Below, piece by piece: positions 44,396 to 56,690 of a DNA stretch of 64,000 nucleotides. Made by a program: the position numbers and the translations under genes. Positions within the stretch are counted from its first letter, which is position 1; every line of letters starts with the position of its first letter. Below the pieces are notes generated by a model, which saw only the letters and a list, made by a program, of their open reading frames with translations, had not been told where the DNA came from and searched no databases. Origin of the DNA: Prorocentrum cordatum (taxonomy: Eukaryota > Sar > Dinophyceae > Prorocentrales > Prorocentraceae); assembly GCA_963575745.1 (NCBI GenBank), contig CAUYUJ010006502.1, forward strand, positions 1-64,000, given 5' to 3'.

Positions 44396-44730
44396 CCAGG
44401 CACTTTGCGGGCGCGCTGGCCGACATGTTCGGTCCTTTCCCGCAATCTTCTGAATGCCGTGATCAGCGCTTTGGGGGAACTCGCCGATTCCGGCCAGATT
44501 CGCAGTCCCAGAGAGGCCCCCAACCCTAGTGTTCCCGCTCTCGCCCCTGCGAGCGACGCCGACGTCGAGCTTCGCCTCCCGCGAACACTCAGATTTGCAG
44601 CCATTTTGGCTCGGACTTTGTGCACGTATCGGTTGCGCGCGAAGCAGTTATGCCAAGAGTCCGCGGGAAGGCGCCCTGCACATATCGGCTGACCTCGAAG
44701 CGCGCGATGGTTCACAAACGTGTCTATACA
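44396..44730. other. Unassigned; contains a 14-base spliced-leader-like match
   Basis: AGCCATTTTGGCTC at 44599-44612 equals an internal 14-base stretch of the dinoflagellate spliced leader, but the outer bases do not match (16 of 22 overall). No gene recognised. Confidence 0.4.
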
Positions 44731-44736
44731 TATGTA

Positions 44737-44771
<35 letters not shown>

Positions 44772-44812
44772 ATGTATGTATGTATGTATGTATGTATGTA
44801 TGTATGCAACAG
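44731..44812 (+). repeat. TCTG then TATG tetranucleotide repeat
   Basis: About eight TCTG units change directly into about nine TATG units. Confidence 0.97.
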
Positions 44813-45210
44813 CGCGTTCTGTGGTCGCTTGGGGGGGGGGTGGAACCGGACCGCCCCCCTAAAGGGGGTTTCGACCCCCCCCCCCCTTCCTCCCCTATTT
44901 CTCCTCTCTCCCTCTCCTCGGGCCGGCGCTTGCGTCGGCGGCGTCTGGCGGCGGCGGCGGAGACGACGACTTCCTTTTCTGGGCCGGCGCCGGCGCCTGT
45001 GGCGGTGGGCGGCGGCGGCGGGGAGCGTCGACGAGGACGACGGCAACGACGATGACGACGACGACGACGCTCCGCCACCGTGCTTTGGTTTTGGGTCAGA
45101 ATCCTAATGGATACCTCTTGGGGTCTCGTAAGAGAGCTCTCGGGAGCCTCTGAAGGGTATATGTGCAGCCTCCTGGGCGCCTCTTGGGCGTCTCTTGGGG
45201 CCTCTCTGAG
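44813..45210. repeat. GC-rich GGC/GAC triplets and short CTTGGG array
   Basis: C and G runs near 44830 and 44875, GGC triplets 44930-45030, GAC triplets 45030-45070, and CTTGGG units 45115-45210. Confidence 0.75.
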
Positions 45211-46140
45211 GGGGTGGTGGTGGTTGTGGTGGTGGGCCGTGGTGGTGGTGGTAGTGGTGTTGGTCGTGGCGGTGGTGGTGGTGGTGGTGGTGGTGGTGTG
45301 GTTGGTGGTTGTTGTGGTGGTGGTTGTGGTGCTTGTGGTGGCAGGTTGTGGTGGTGGTGGTGATGGTGGCGGTGGTGGTGGTGGTGCGGTGGTTAAAGTG
45401 GTGGTGGTGGTGGTGGTGGTAGTTGTGGCGGTGGTGTGTTAAAGTGGTGGTGGCGGTGGCGGTGGTGATGTGGTGGTTTGTCGTGGTGGTTGTGGTGGTG
45501 GTAGTGGTTGTGGTGGTTGTGGTGGTTTGTGGTGGTGGTGGTGGCGGTGGTGGTGGTTGTGGTGGTGGTGGTGGTTGTGGTGGTTTGTTGCGGTGGTGGT
45601 GGTTGTGGTGGTAGTTGAAGGTGGTGGTGGTGGCGGTGGTGGTGTGGTGGTTTGTGGTGGTGGTGGTGGGTTGTGGTGGTGGTGGCGGTGGTGGTAGTTG
45701 TGGTGGTGGTGGCGTGGTGGCGTGGTGGTTTGTTGTGGTGGTGGTGGTAGTGGTCGTGGGTGGTGGTGGTTGTGGTGGTGGTGGTTTGGTGGTGGTGTGG
45801 TGGTGGTTTGTTGTGGTGGTGGTGGTGGGTTGTGGTGGTCGTGGTGGCGGTGGTGGTGGTGTGGTGGTGGTTTGTGGTGGTGGTGGTGGGTTGTGGTGGT
45901 TGCGGCGGTTTGTGGAGGTGGTGCTGGTGGTTGTGGTGGTGGTTGTGGCGGTGGTGGTCGTGGTTTGGTAGATTAGTGGTGGTGGTAGTGGTGGTTGGTT
46001 TTTGTGGTGGTGGTGGGTGTGGCTGTGGTGGTGTTGGCGGTGGTTGTGTGGTGGGTTAGTGGTGGTGGTGGTGGGTTGAGGTGGTGGTGGTGGTGGTGGT
46101 GGTGGTGGTGGTAGTGTTGGTGGTGGTAGTGGTGGTAATC
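45211..46140 (+). repeat. GGT trinucleotide tract, about 930 bp
   Basis: Degenerate GGT with TTGTGG and GTGGCGG variants. All long frames (Val, Gly, Trp or His/Pro/Thr) are repeat translations. Confidence 0.97.
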
Positions 46141-46470
46141 GTCGCTTGCGCCGGCGCCGGCGCCGCGGGAGGGTGGAGAAGGTTTGGAGCCCCTTCATCC
46201 CCCCTCCCCCCCCTGGGCTGCCTCTGGTCATCGTCGCTGCGTCTCCCCGCCGTCGGCGCTGCTGGCGGTCGTAAGCGCCGGCGGGGGGGGGGGAGGTTTT
46301 GAACCCTCCGCCCCCCTGGCAGGGGGGGGGGTGTCTCGGGAAGGGGGGAGTTGGGGGGGAGGGGAGTCCCCCTGGTTCTGATCGACGGCGCCGAGTGTTG
46401 GGGGGGGGGCCCACCCCCAGTTCGAAACGCGCCGCCGAATGGTCCCCAGGCGAGCGCCCGTGAAACGAGT
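46141..46470. other. Unassigned GC-rich with G runs
   Basis: Nothing recognised; G homopolymers of 8-10 bases recur. Confidence 0.6.
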
Positions 46471-47310
46471 TCTCTCGTATGCGTGTATGTATATGTAGAT
46501 TTATATAGAGGTTTGTGTATGTATGTGTGTATGTATACTGTATGTATTCATGCATATATGCATCTATGTATGCTTTGATGTATGTATGAATGTATGTATG
46601 CACGCCTGATGCATGTATGCATGTATGCATGTGTGCATGTGTGCGTGTGTGAATCTGTGCATGTGTGCGTGTGTACATGTGTGCGTGTATGCATGCATGT
46701 ATGAATGAATGGATGCATGTGTGCATGTGTTCGCATGTATGCATGCGTGTTCGTATGTACGCATGCATGCGTGCATGCATGCGTGCCTGCATGCATGGAT
46801 GGGTGTATACATGTTTGTATGCATATATATATATATGTGTACACATGTAGATGTATGTATGGTTGTATGTATGTGTGCATGTGTGCAGGTGTACATGTAT
46901 CGGTGTATGTATGTATGCGTGTGTGTATGTATGTATGTATGTATGTATGTATGTATGTATGTATGTATGTATGTATGTATATATGTATATATGTATGTAT
47001 GTATGTGTGTATGTATGTATGTATGTATGTATGTATGTATGTATGTATGTATGTATGTATGTATGTATGTTGGCATGTGTGTATGCAGGTGTGCATGCAT
47101 GTACATATATATATATACATGTTTATAGGTATGCATGTATGTATGTGCGTATGTGCGTGTTGTACTTGGACGGATGCATGTATGTATGTATGTTTGCATT
47201 CATGTATGCCTGCATGTATGCATGGACGTATGTGTATATCTACGTGGATGTGTATACAACGGTATCTATATATGTATATACAAATGTGCGTGGTGTCACG
47301 CAGGCCGCCT
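46471..47310 (+). repeat. TATG/TGCA tetranucleotide tract, about 840 bp
   Basis: ATGT repeats with ATGC variants; purest at about 46920-47070. Met-Tyr-Val-Cys frames are repeat translations. Confidence 0.97.
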
Positions 47311-47510
47311 TGATTTTTTGCACCACAGAGTTTGCACCACGTAGGGGGCACCTTATGTACATATACTTTTATATACGTGCATACACAACGTGTGTGTATA
47401 TGTATTTGTTTGTGCATATGTATACGTATATGTATACCTACATGTATGCGTATGTGTATATGTAAGTGTGTCTATATACATGTATGAGTGTGTGTATACT
47501 CGTACAGTGA
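47311..47510. repeat. Short ATTGCAC-like remnant and TA/GTAT run
   Basis: ttgcaccacagagtttgcac near 47318 recalls the minisatellite of the second macrosatellite. GTAT-rich sequence follows. Confidence 0.6.
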
Positions 47511-48400
47511 GTGCTCTATCGACAGACTGCCCAACACTGAGTGCGCTTCCAAGGGGCAAGGAGCAGCTTTTCGGGGCTACGCTGGCTGTCTTCATTATTA
47601 ATCATACAAGCTGCCTTGAACGAGAGTCTCCTGGGCAATATGGTATTGTTTCCAGGTTTCGTAAAAGCGAAGGTGTTGCCAGCTCTCTGCCTCCTCTCAC
47701 CGGCGCGGCCAGGGAATGCCCCATCACTGGCTAGTTGGCTTGCGCCCCGGGTACCTGCATCGCCTACACGCTGGCTTTGTCCGAGTAAGGTGTGTCTCTA
47801 GGATGATATTCGGCATGCTCTCTGTAGATTCCAGAGATTTGTTTACTTAGGGCGGTAGTGTTTCTCCATGTTGTGCTGCACAGAGTCTAACGGCCTGAAC
47901 TCAGGACACCACTGCATGAATCATATCCGCAATGAGTTCAGAGTGGCGATCTGGGTGTAGGCCATCCTCTCATAGGGGATGGTACGAGTGTGTTGCTGTA
48001 CGCTTTGTCCGCATGTGCATGTGTGCCCTTGGCGCTGCGCGCTTGGCAGGCACATCAGACGCACAAGGTGCACCCAGCTGTTCAGCTTTATGGACACTCC
48101 AACAAGGATCACCGGTAACGATCATAATATGGGCGGACAGCGGCACATGTTCTGAGGGATACGCAGCAGGAAATGCCTGCCATCTGGCAGCTTGCGATCT
48201 CGTGGGATCGGTTGGCGGTGAGGCCGTGGCCGATGACGTGACAGAGCGGCGGGGATTTGTGGTGGAGTCCAAAGAAAACCCTGGCGGCCCAACACAGCCA
48301 TAACAAGTCACATGCCTTGGGCGAGGGCCTGGGATTTTTGGCGAAGTCTGACCGGAAAGAGAGACCACGGGCCAAGTGCAGGCGCCCATTAGACGTCCCT
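47511..48400. other. Unassigned unique-looking sequence
   Basis: About 890 bases with ordinary composition. Frames at 47541-47801 (plus), 47932-48303 (plus) and 47970-48389 (minus) show no recognised domain. This is one of the few non-repetitive stretches and may hold an unrecognised exon or an old element. Confidence 0.4.
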
Positions 48401-50260
48401 GCGGAACCTTCCTGACATGAACGAGAAGCGCGTGAAAGGGAAGAGTTGCGCAAGAACTTGCATCATCGTCGCGATCAACTTTAATGTGGGCGAGCTCCCC
48501 GAACGCTCACAAGGGATACGTATGGACACGCGCCCCCCGAACGTGCACAAGCATATTCCTGAGTATCCTTCTCACTCTTCCGCGTGAGGAGGACGACGAC
48601 GAAGACGACTACCAGGGGAGGAGGGGGAGGAGGAGGAGGCGGAGGAGGAGGAAGAGGAGGAGGAGGAGGAGGAGCAGCAGCAGCAGCAGCGGCAGCAGCA
48701 TCATATGGTTAAATGTTAAAAAGGATGGGGTCGCCATCAGGCCCCAGGGGGCCCACGTGGCATGTAATCCAATCTTCCTTATCGGATTTTAGATAGCCCG
48801 GGAAACCTCAGAAGGACCAGGAGATGTCCAATCCAACCTTCCTTATCGGAATTTGTCATCTGCCTCGTGCGTGGGAGGAGGGGCAGTCGGAGGAAGAGGA
48901 CGAGGAGGAGGAAGTACAATAGGAGGGGGAGGAGGAAGAGGAGGAGGAGGAGGAAGAACAGGAGGAGGAGGAGGAGGAGGAGGAGGAGGAGGAGGAGGAG
49001 AAGAAGGCAATGTTTGGAGGATGTCTCGAGCGAAACGCTCTGTTTTTAACAAACCTGTTGGAAACCTATTGGTTTTTCAATAATTTCGCCTTCGAGGACC
49101 CGTCCGAAGGCAATTTCTGAAGGATGTCTCGAGCAAAACGCTTTGTTTTGAACAGAACTGTTAACACCCATGGGTTTTTCAATCATTTCGCTTCTTGGAC
49201 CGTCTTGCAGATCATCCGGGATAGCTCCGAAAAGATGCCTCACAAGAGCTCTTGGCGCATTACATTTGTTCCAGGACGTCTTGGGCGAAACGCCCATTTC
49301 CGAGGATCCGAAAATTAGGCGAGCGATTTCAATATCTCCATTTTGGAGGATGTCCCGGGCGAAACGCCAATCTTTAGCAACAAACGTCTTAAGATACGAC
49401 CCCCAACTTCACGATTCGGCGAGGATGTCTCGAGCGAAACGCTCATTTCGGGAACCTTTCCTGACATGAACGGGAAGCGCGTGAAAGCAACGAGCTGCGC
49501 AAGAACGTGCAGCATCACCATGATGAAATGTGATGTAAGCGAACTCTCCGAACGCCCACAGAAGATACCTATGGACGCGCACTCCCTGAACGCCCACAGG
49601 GAGGTTCCAGGTTTTCCTCCTCACTCCCCTGTACTCCTCCAGCGTCGTCCGTGTGAGGCGCTGTGTCTGAACTCGCGCGGAAAGTAAACTCGGCCTGACA
49701 TCGGAGAAAACAAGAACTTGCAGCATCACCAAGATGAAATGCTATGCAGGCGAACTCTCCGAACGCCCACAAAAAAATACCTATGGACGCGCACTCCCCG
49801 AACGCCCACAAGGAAATTCCTGGTTATCCTCCTCACTCCTCAGTACTCCTCCATCGTCGTCCGTGTGCGGCGCCGTGTCTGAACTCGCGCGGAAAGTAAA
49901 CTCGACCTGACATAGGAGAAAGCAAGAACGTGCAGGAGGAGGAGCAGGAGGAGGAAGACGACGAGGAGGAGGAGGAAGAACAGGAGGAGGAGGAGGACGA
50001 GGACGAGGAGGAGGAGGAGGAGGAGGAGGAGGAGGAGGAGGAGGAGGAGAAGACATTTTTTGGAGGATGTCTCGAGCGAAGCGCTATGTTTTAACAACAC
50101 TGTTGAAAACGCATCGATTTTTCAATAATTTCGCCTTCGAGGACCCGTCCGAAGGCAATTACCGGAGGATGTCTCGGGCGAAACGCTGAATGTCCAACGA
50201 AAGTTTTAAAATCACATAGGTTATCCTGTAGTTTCGCTTCTTGTGCCATCTCGGCGGCAG
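48401..50260 (+). repeat. Third satellite, left block
   Basis: Recurring modules: GAGGATGTCTCGAGCGAAAC (for example about 49017, 49122, 49420, 50062, 50164); ttcctgacatgaacgggaag; ccgaacgcccacaa with ggaaggtt-type ends; ggatccgaaaattaggcgag (49305). GGA tracts lie at 48595-48680, 48870-49010 and 49930-50055, and a GCA run near 48675-48700. No coding signal. Confidence 0.85.
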
Positions 50261-50410
50261 CTCATTTTTCCCAACCATCCTGTGGTGTTGGGTCCTCGTT
50301 TTGAAGAGACGTCGCCCCGCGTTCTCCTCCTCTCCTCCTCCTCCTCCTCCCCCTCCTCCCTCCCTCCTCCCACCATCATCGTCATCATCATCATCGCCGT
50401 CGTCATCATG
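50261..50410. other. Spacer with CCT triplets
   Basis: Pyrimidine-rich CCT triplets (50325-50370) and a short ATC run lead into the 89-bp array. Confidence 0.7.
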
Positions 50411-51595
50411 GCACACCCCTCACACGTTTCGTGGCCCCATAGGGAGCTCCACCTAAGGTCCACGTGGCGCAGCTCGCATGGCGCCACCGCCCCTTTTTGG
50501 CACACCCCTCACACGTTTCGTGGCCCCATAGGGAGCTCCACCTAAGGTCCAAGTGGCGCAGCTCGCATGGCGCCACCGCCCCATTTTGGCACACCCTTCA
50601 CACGTTTCGTGGCCCCTCAGGGAGCTCCACCTGAGGTCCAAGTGGCGCAGCTCGCATGGCGCCACCGCCCCATTTTGGCACACCCCTCACACGTTTCGTG
50701 GCCCTTCAGGGAGCTCATTTTGGCACACCCCTCACACGCTTCGTGGCCCCATAGGGAGCTCCACCCAAGGTCCACGTGGCGCAGCTCGCATGGCGCCACC
50801 GTCCCTTTTTGGCACACCCCTCACACGTTTCGTGGCCCCATAGGGAGCTCCATTTACGATCCAAGTGGCGCAGCTCGCATGGCGCCACCGCCCCATTTTG
50901 GCACACCCCTCACACGTTTCGTGGCCCCATAGGGAGCTCCATTTACGGTCCAAGTGGCGCAGCTCGCATGGCGCCACCGCCCCATTTTGGCACACCCCTC
51001 ACACGTTTCGTGGCCCCTCAGGGAGCTCCACCTGAGGTCCAAGTGGCGCAGCTCGCATGGCGCCACCGCCCCATTTTGGCACACCCCTCACACGTTTCGT
51101 GGCCCCTCAGGGAGCTCCACCTGAGGTCCAAGTGGCGCAGCTCGCATGGCGCCACCGCCCCATTTTGGCACACCCCTCACACGTTTCGTGGCCCCTCAGG
51201 GAGCTCATTTTGGCACACCCCTCACACGCTTCGTGGCCCCATAGGGAGCTCCACCTAAGGTCCACGTGGCGCAGCTCGCATGGCGCCACCGTCCCTTTTT
51301 GGCACACCCCTCACACGTTTCGTGGCCCCATAGGGAGCTCCATTTACGGTCCAAGTGGCGCAGCTCGCATGGCGCCACCGCCCCATTTTGGCACACCCCT
51401 CACACGTTTCGTGGCCCCTCAGGGAGCTCCACCTGAGGTCCAAGTGGCGCAGCTCGCATGGCGCCACCGCCCCTTTTTGGCACACCCCTCACACGTTTCG
51501 TGGCCCCTCAGGGAGTTGCACCTAAGGTCCCAGTGGTGCAGTTCGCATGGCACCCCTTCACACGTTTCGTGGCCCCACAGGGAGCTCCATCTCAG
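50411..51595 (+). repeat. 89-bp tandem array with 490-bp higher-order period
   Basis: Units begin cacacccctcacacgtttcg at 50412, 50501, 50590, 50679, 50724, 50813, 50902, 50991, 51080, 51169, 51214, 51303, 51392 and 51481. Spacing is 89 except two 45-base half units (50679-50723 and 51169-51213). The pattern 89+45+4x89 repeats, so 50590-51079 and 51080-51569 are 490-base higher-order copies. Frames across it are not conserved. Confidence 0.97.
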
Positions 51596-52020
51596 GACCT
51601 GCGCGCGTCGCTGGGACCCCTCCGCGGCGACCTGCGCGCGTCGCGGGGACTCCGCGCTGCTCTGCGCCCGCAGCTTTGGATTTTTGGAGCGCGCAGGCAA
51701 AGAGGGGGGAAAAGAAGGGGCGGAAGCGGGTGCGATCCCCGTGAGGGGCGTGCCGACATGGGCGTCGCGGCGCGCGGGCGCTGCCGTCGGGGTTCCCGCG
51801 GAAGCTGCCTGCGGCGGCCACGCCCAGTGTCACGAGTGTTCGGACAGGCATGCTCGAGCCATTCACATTCATATACATTTACACTAGGCGTAGCCAAGAT
51901 CGCATTCATGCAAATATACTCACTCCCACGCAGACCCATTCACACTCAGACTCTCTCGCGCTCTGGCTCACCCGCGTTTATTCTTTCGTAATCTGACCTA
52001 TCGTATTCCTTTGCGTTGTG
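51596..52020. other. Unassigned GC-rich spacer
   Basis: Short repeat gacctgcgcgcgtcgc twice near 51597 and 51630. No gene recognised. Confidence 0.5.
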
Positions 52021-54625
52021 TGCCCCGCCATATTTCGGCATACCTCTCATGCGGTTCGTGGCCCCATAGGGAGCGCCACCGAAGAAGGTACTCACAATTG
52101 CGGCACTCACAACTGCATATGGTTGGGTCTTTCGCCAGGATAATTTTCGAGGATGTCTCGGGCGAAACCCCTATTTCCGAGGATCCGAAAATCAAGCGAG
52201 CGATTTCAAGATCTCCATTTTTGGAGGATGTCTCGGGCGAGCCGCCCATTTTTAGCAGAAGACGTCTTACGGTACGACCCCCAACTTCACGATTTGGCGA
52301 GGATGTCTCGAGCGAAACGCCTATTTCTGGGAACCTTTTCTGGACATGAACGGGCAGCGCGTGAAATCAAAGAGCTTGGTGAGAACGTGCGCCAACATCA
52401 AGTTCGCATGTCGCGTAGGCGCTCTTCCCGAACGTCCACAGGGGGTACCAGGTGGACTTCGCTACCCGCGCCAATTCAGACGTGCCGCTGGCCCCGAACG
52501 TCAGCAAGAACGAACCATGTTGAGTTCACGGTCCGCGCAAATTCCGAAATGCCGCACACTCCGAACGTCCACAAGAGATACCAAGCGGAATTCACAATCC
52601 GCGCAACTTCAGTCACCGCTCACCGCGAACGTCCACAAAATATACCAGGTAGAGTCCACTATCGCGTGAGTTTAGACGTCGCTCTTACCCCGAACGCCCA
52701 CAAAAGGTATCAGGTGGAGTTCACTTTCCGCGCGAGTTCAAAACTTGTTGGAGGATGCCTCGAGCGAAATGCTGTGCTTTGTCAAACAAAATTGTTGAAA
52801 CCCATAGGTATTTCAATTCATTCGCCTACGAGGACCCGTCCGAAGGCAATTTCTGGAGGATGTCTCGGGCGAAACGCTGATTGTCCAACGAAAGTTTTTA
52901 ATAAAACATATGGTTTTCCTATCTCTTCGCTTCTTGGGCCATCTAGGAGGTCATCCAAGATCGCCCCGAACAGTCATCCGAGATCGCTCCGAAAAGATGC
53001 CTTACGAGAGCCCTGTCGGCATCTCATTTTGTCGAGGATGTCTCGGGCGAGCCCATTTTCGAGGATCCGAGAATTAGGCGAGCGATTTCAATATCATTTT
53101 TTTCTGAGGATGTCCCGAGCGAAACGCCCATACAGTAGGAAAAGGCGTCTTAGATTTTGCGAGGATGTCTCGAGAGAGACGCTCGTTTTGGGAACTTTTC
53201 TTGACATGAACGGGAAGCGCGTGAAATCGAAGAGCATGGCAAGAACGTGCGCCAACATCAAGTTCGCATGTCGCGTAGGCGCTCTTCCCGAACGTCCACA
53301 GGGGGTACCAGGTGGACTTCGCTATCCGCGCCAACTCAGACGTGCCGCTGACCTCGACCGTCCGCAAAAAGAACCAGATTGAGTTCGCGATCCGCGCAAG
53401 TTCTGACGTGCCGCTCACTCCGAACGTCCATAAAAAGGTACCACATGGAATTCACAATCCGCGCAACTTCAGTCACCGCTCACCGCGAACGTCCACAAAA
53501 TATACCAGGTAGAGTCCACTATCGCGTGAGTTTAGACGTCGCTCTTACCCCGAACGCCCACAAAAGGTATCAGGTGGAGTTCACTTTCCGCGCGAGTTCA
53601 AAACTTGTTGGAGGATGTCTCGAGCGAAGCGTTATTTTGAAAGCAAAACTGTTGAACACCCATCGGTTTTTCAATAATTTCGCCTTCGACCCGTCCGGAA
53701 GGCATTTTGCGGAGGTTGTCTCGGGCGAAACGTTGATTTTCCAACGGAAATGTTCAAAACACGTGGGGTTTCTAATATTTCCGCTTCTTGGGCCATCTTG
53801 GTGGTCATCCGAGATCGCTCCGAAAAGGCGCCTTACAAGAGCTCTGTCGGCATTTTATTTGTTTGGATGATGTCTCGGGCGAAACGTCCATTTTCGAGGA
53901 TCCGAAAATTAGGCAAGCGATTTCAAGATCCAGATTTTTTGAAGATGTCCAGAGCGAAACGCCCATTTTTAGCAAACGACGCCTTAAGATACGACCCCCC
54001 GACTTCGCGATGTTGTGAGGATGTCTCAGGCGAAACGCTTTTTTTGGTGTGTTTTCGATATTAAAACAACTTTTCTTGACATGACCGGGAAGCGCGTGGA
54101 ATCAAAGAGCTCGGCAAGAACATACACCAACATCAAGTTCGCATGTCGCGTAGACGCTCTCCTCGAACGTCCACAGGGGGTACCAGGTGGACTCAGTTCA
54201 GACGTGCCGCTGACCCCGAACGTCCGCAAAAAGAACCAGATTGAGTTCGCGATCTGCGCAAATTCCAACGTGCCGCTCGCCCCGAACGTCCACAAAGGAT
54301 ACCAAATTGAATTCACAATCCGCGCAACTTCAGTCACCGCTCACCGCGAACGTCCACAAAACATACCAGGTAGAGTTCAGTACCCGCGCGAATTTACACG
54401 TCGCTCTTACCCCGAACGCCCACAACAGATATCAGGTGGAGTTCACTTTCCGCGCGAGTTCAAAACTTGTTGGAGGATGTCTCGAGCGAAACGCTATGTA
54501 TTTTCACAAAACTGGTGGAAACCCATAGGTTTTTCAACAATTTCGCCTTCGAGGACCCGCCCGAAGGCAGTTTTCGGAGGATGTCTCGAACGAGACGCAT
54601 ATACTTTTTTCTTGTTTGATTTTTT
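52021..54625 (+). repeat. Third satellite, right block (about 840-890-bp period)
   Basis: ggatccgaaaatta/caggcga-type markers recur at about 52173, 53060 and 53898 (spacing 887 and 838). Each unit has three to four GAGGATGTCTCG boxes, the gacatgaacggg box, a run of about 60-base units (cgaacgtccacaaaatatac with caggtggagttcactttccg), then two more boxes. A 409-codon frame (52153-53382) stays open over much of this but its peptide repeats mirror the satellite. Confidence 0.88.
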
Positions 54626-54885
54626 CCCCCCACATGCTTCGTGGGGTTCTGGTTTTCTTCCCTGCTGCGCCGCACCCGCGACACACACCTCACTCTTCGT
54701 ACAGCACAGCTCAGCACAGCACATCACAGCACAGCACAGCACAGCTCAGCTCAGCACAGCACACAGCTCAGCTCAGCTCAGCTCAGCACGCAGCGCAGCT
54801 CAGCACAGCTCAGCACAGCCCAGCACGGCTCAGCTCAGCACAGCACAGCACAGCTTGTGGCACTGGCGCAAAGCCTAGCAAGCGT
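54626..54885 (+). repeat. CACAG/CTCAG pentanucleotide array
   Basis: About 30 pentamers (cagca, cagct) at 54700-54856, preceded by unassigned sequence. Confidence 0.95.
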
Positions 54886-56690
54886 GGCACTTTCTCGACA
54901 CCACTGGGGGTGCGCAGGGGGTGGTCTCTCAGCTCGGTCGCTATCCACGACCGACACCACAGGGGGTGCGCAGGGGGTGGTCCCTGAGCGCGGCCGCTAT
55001 CCGTGCCAGTCGTCCAGGCATAGCAGGCGTGGCACTTTCTCGACACCATAGGGGGTGCGCAGGGGGTGGTCCCTGAGCGCGGCCGCTATCCGTGCCAGTC
55101 GTCCAGGCATAGCAGGCGTGGCACTTTCTCGACACCATAGGGGGTGCGCAGGGGGTGGTCCCTGAGCGCGGCCCCTATCCGTGCCAGCCGTCCAGGCATA
55201 GCAGGCGTGGCACTTTCTCGACACCATAGGGGGTGCGCAGGGGGTGGTCCCTGAGCGCGGCCGCTATCCGTGCCAGTCGTCCAAGCATAGCAGGCGTGGC
55301 ACTTTCTCGACACCATAAGGGGGTGCGCAGGGGGTGGTGCCTGAGCGCGGCCGCTATCCGTGCCAGTCGTCCAAGCATAGCAGGTGTGGCACTTTCTCGA
55401 CACCATAGGGGGTGCGCAGGGGGTGGTCCCTGAGCGCGGCCGCTATCCGTGCCAGTCGTCCAAGCATAGCAAGCGTGGCACTTCTCGACACCATCGGGTC
55501 CGTGCGCAAGGGAGTGTTGTCCCTGAGCGCTGGCCGCTATCGTGTGTGTTAGTCGCAGGCATAGCCAGGCGTTGGGCACCAGATGTTCTCGACACCCATA
55601 GGGATTGTGGCAGATGGGGGTGGTCCCTGAGCGCGGCCCCGCTATCGGCCAGTCGTCCAGGCATAGCAGGCGTGGCACTTTCTCGGCACCATAGGGGGTG
55701 CGCAGGGGGTGGTCCCCGAACGCGGCCGCTATCCGTGCCAGTCGTCCAGGCATAGCAGGCGTGGTACTTTCTCGACACCACAGGGGGTGCGCAGGGGGTG
55801 GTCCCTGAGCGCGGCCGCTGTCCGTGCCAGTCGTCCAGGCATAGCAGGCGTGGCACTTTCTAGACACCATAGGGGGTGCGCAGGGGGTGGTCCCTGAGCG
55901 CGGCCGCTATCCGTGCCAGCCGTCCAGGCATAGCAGGCGTGGCACTTTCTAGACCATAGGGGTGCACAAGGGGCGGTCCCTGAGCGCGGCCGCTATCCGT
56001 GCCAGTCGTCCAGGCATAGCAGGTGTGGCACTTCGTCGACGCCATAGGGGGTGCGCAGGGGGTGGTCCTGAGCGCGGCCGCTATCCGTGCCAGTCGTCCA
56101 GGCATAGCAGGCGTGGCATTTTCTCGGCACCATAGTGGCGACACCATAGGGGGTGCGCAGGGGGTGGTCCCTGAGCGCGGCCGCTATCTGTGCCAGTCGT
56201 CCAGGCATTACAGGCGTGGCACTTTCTCGGCACCACACGGGGTGCGCAAGGGGTGGTCCCTGAGCGCGGCAGCTATCCGTGCCAGTCGTCCAGGCACAGC
56301 AGGCGTGGCACTTTCTAGGCACCATAAGGGGGTGCGCAGGGGGTGGTCCCTGAGCGCGGCCCCTATCCGTGCCAGTCGTCCAGGCATAGCAGGCGTGGCA
56401 CTTTCTCGACACCATAGGGGGTGCGCAGGGGGTGGTCCCTGAGCGCGGCCGCTATCCGTGCCAGTCGTCCAGGCATAGCAGGCGTGGCACTTTCGAGACA
56501 CCATAGGGGGTGCACAGGGGGTGGTCCCTGAGCGCGGCCGCTATCCGTGCCAGTCGTCCAGGCATAGCAGGCGTGGCACCTTCTGGACACCATAGGGGGT
56601 GCGCAGGGGGTGGTCCCTGAGCGCGGCCGCTATCCGCGCCAGTCGTCCAGGCATAGCAGGCGTGGCACTTTCTCGACACCATAGCAGGCG
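54886..56690 (+). repeat. Second 89-bp tandem array, about 20 copies
   Basis: Units contain ggcactttctcgacaccata, gggggtgcgcagggggtggt, gagcgcggccgctatccgtg and cgtccaggcatagcaggcgt. Start points 55031, 55120 and 55209 give an 89-base period. Most copies are nearly identical. 55490-55660 is diverged, with many scattered one-base insertions. Confidence 0.97.

Noticed and set aside
45104-46846. Very long minus-strand frame rich in His, Thr and Pro
   Set aside because: It runs through the GGT and TATG tracts, where stop codons are excluded by composition.
52153-53382. 409-codon frame with repeated RMSRAKR peptides
   Set aside because: The peptide repeats follow the GAGGATGTCTCG boxes of the third satellite. 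Neighbouring satellite units show frame shifts, and there is no domain or start context.
50411-56690. Regular repeats resembling a CRISPR array
   Set aside because: The 89-bp units are contiguous with no unique spacers and no cas genes, in a eukaryotic context.
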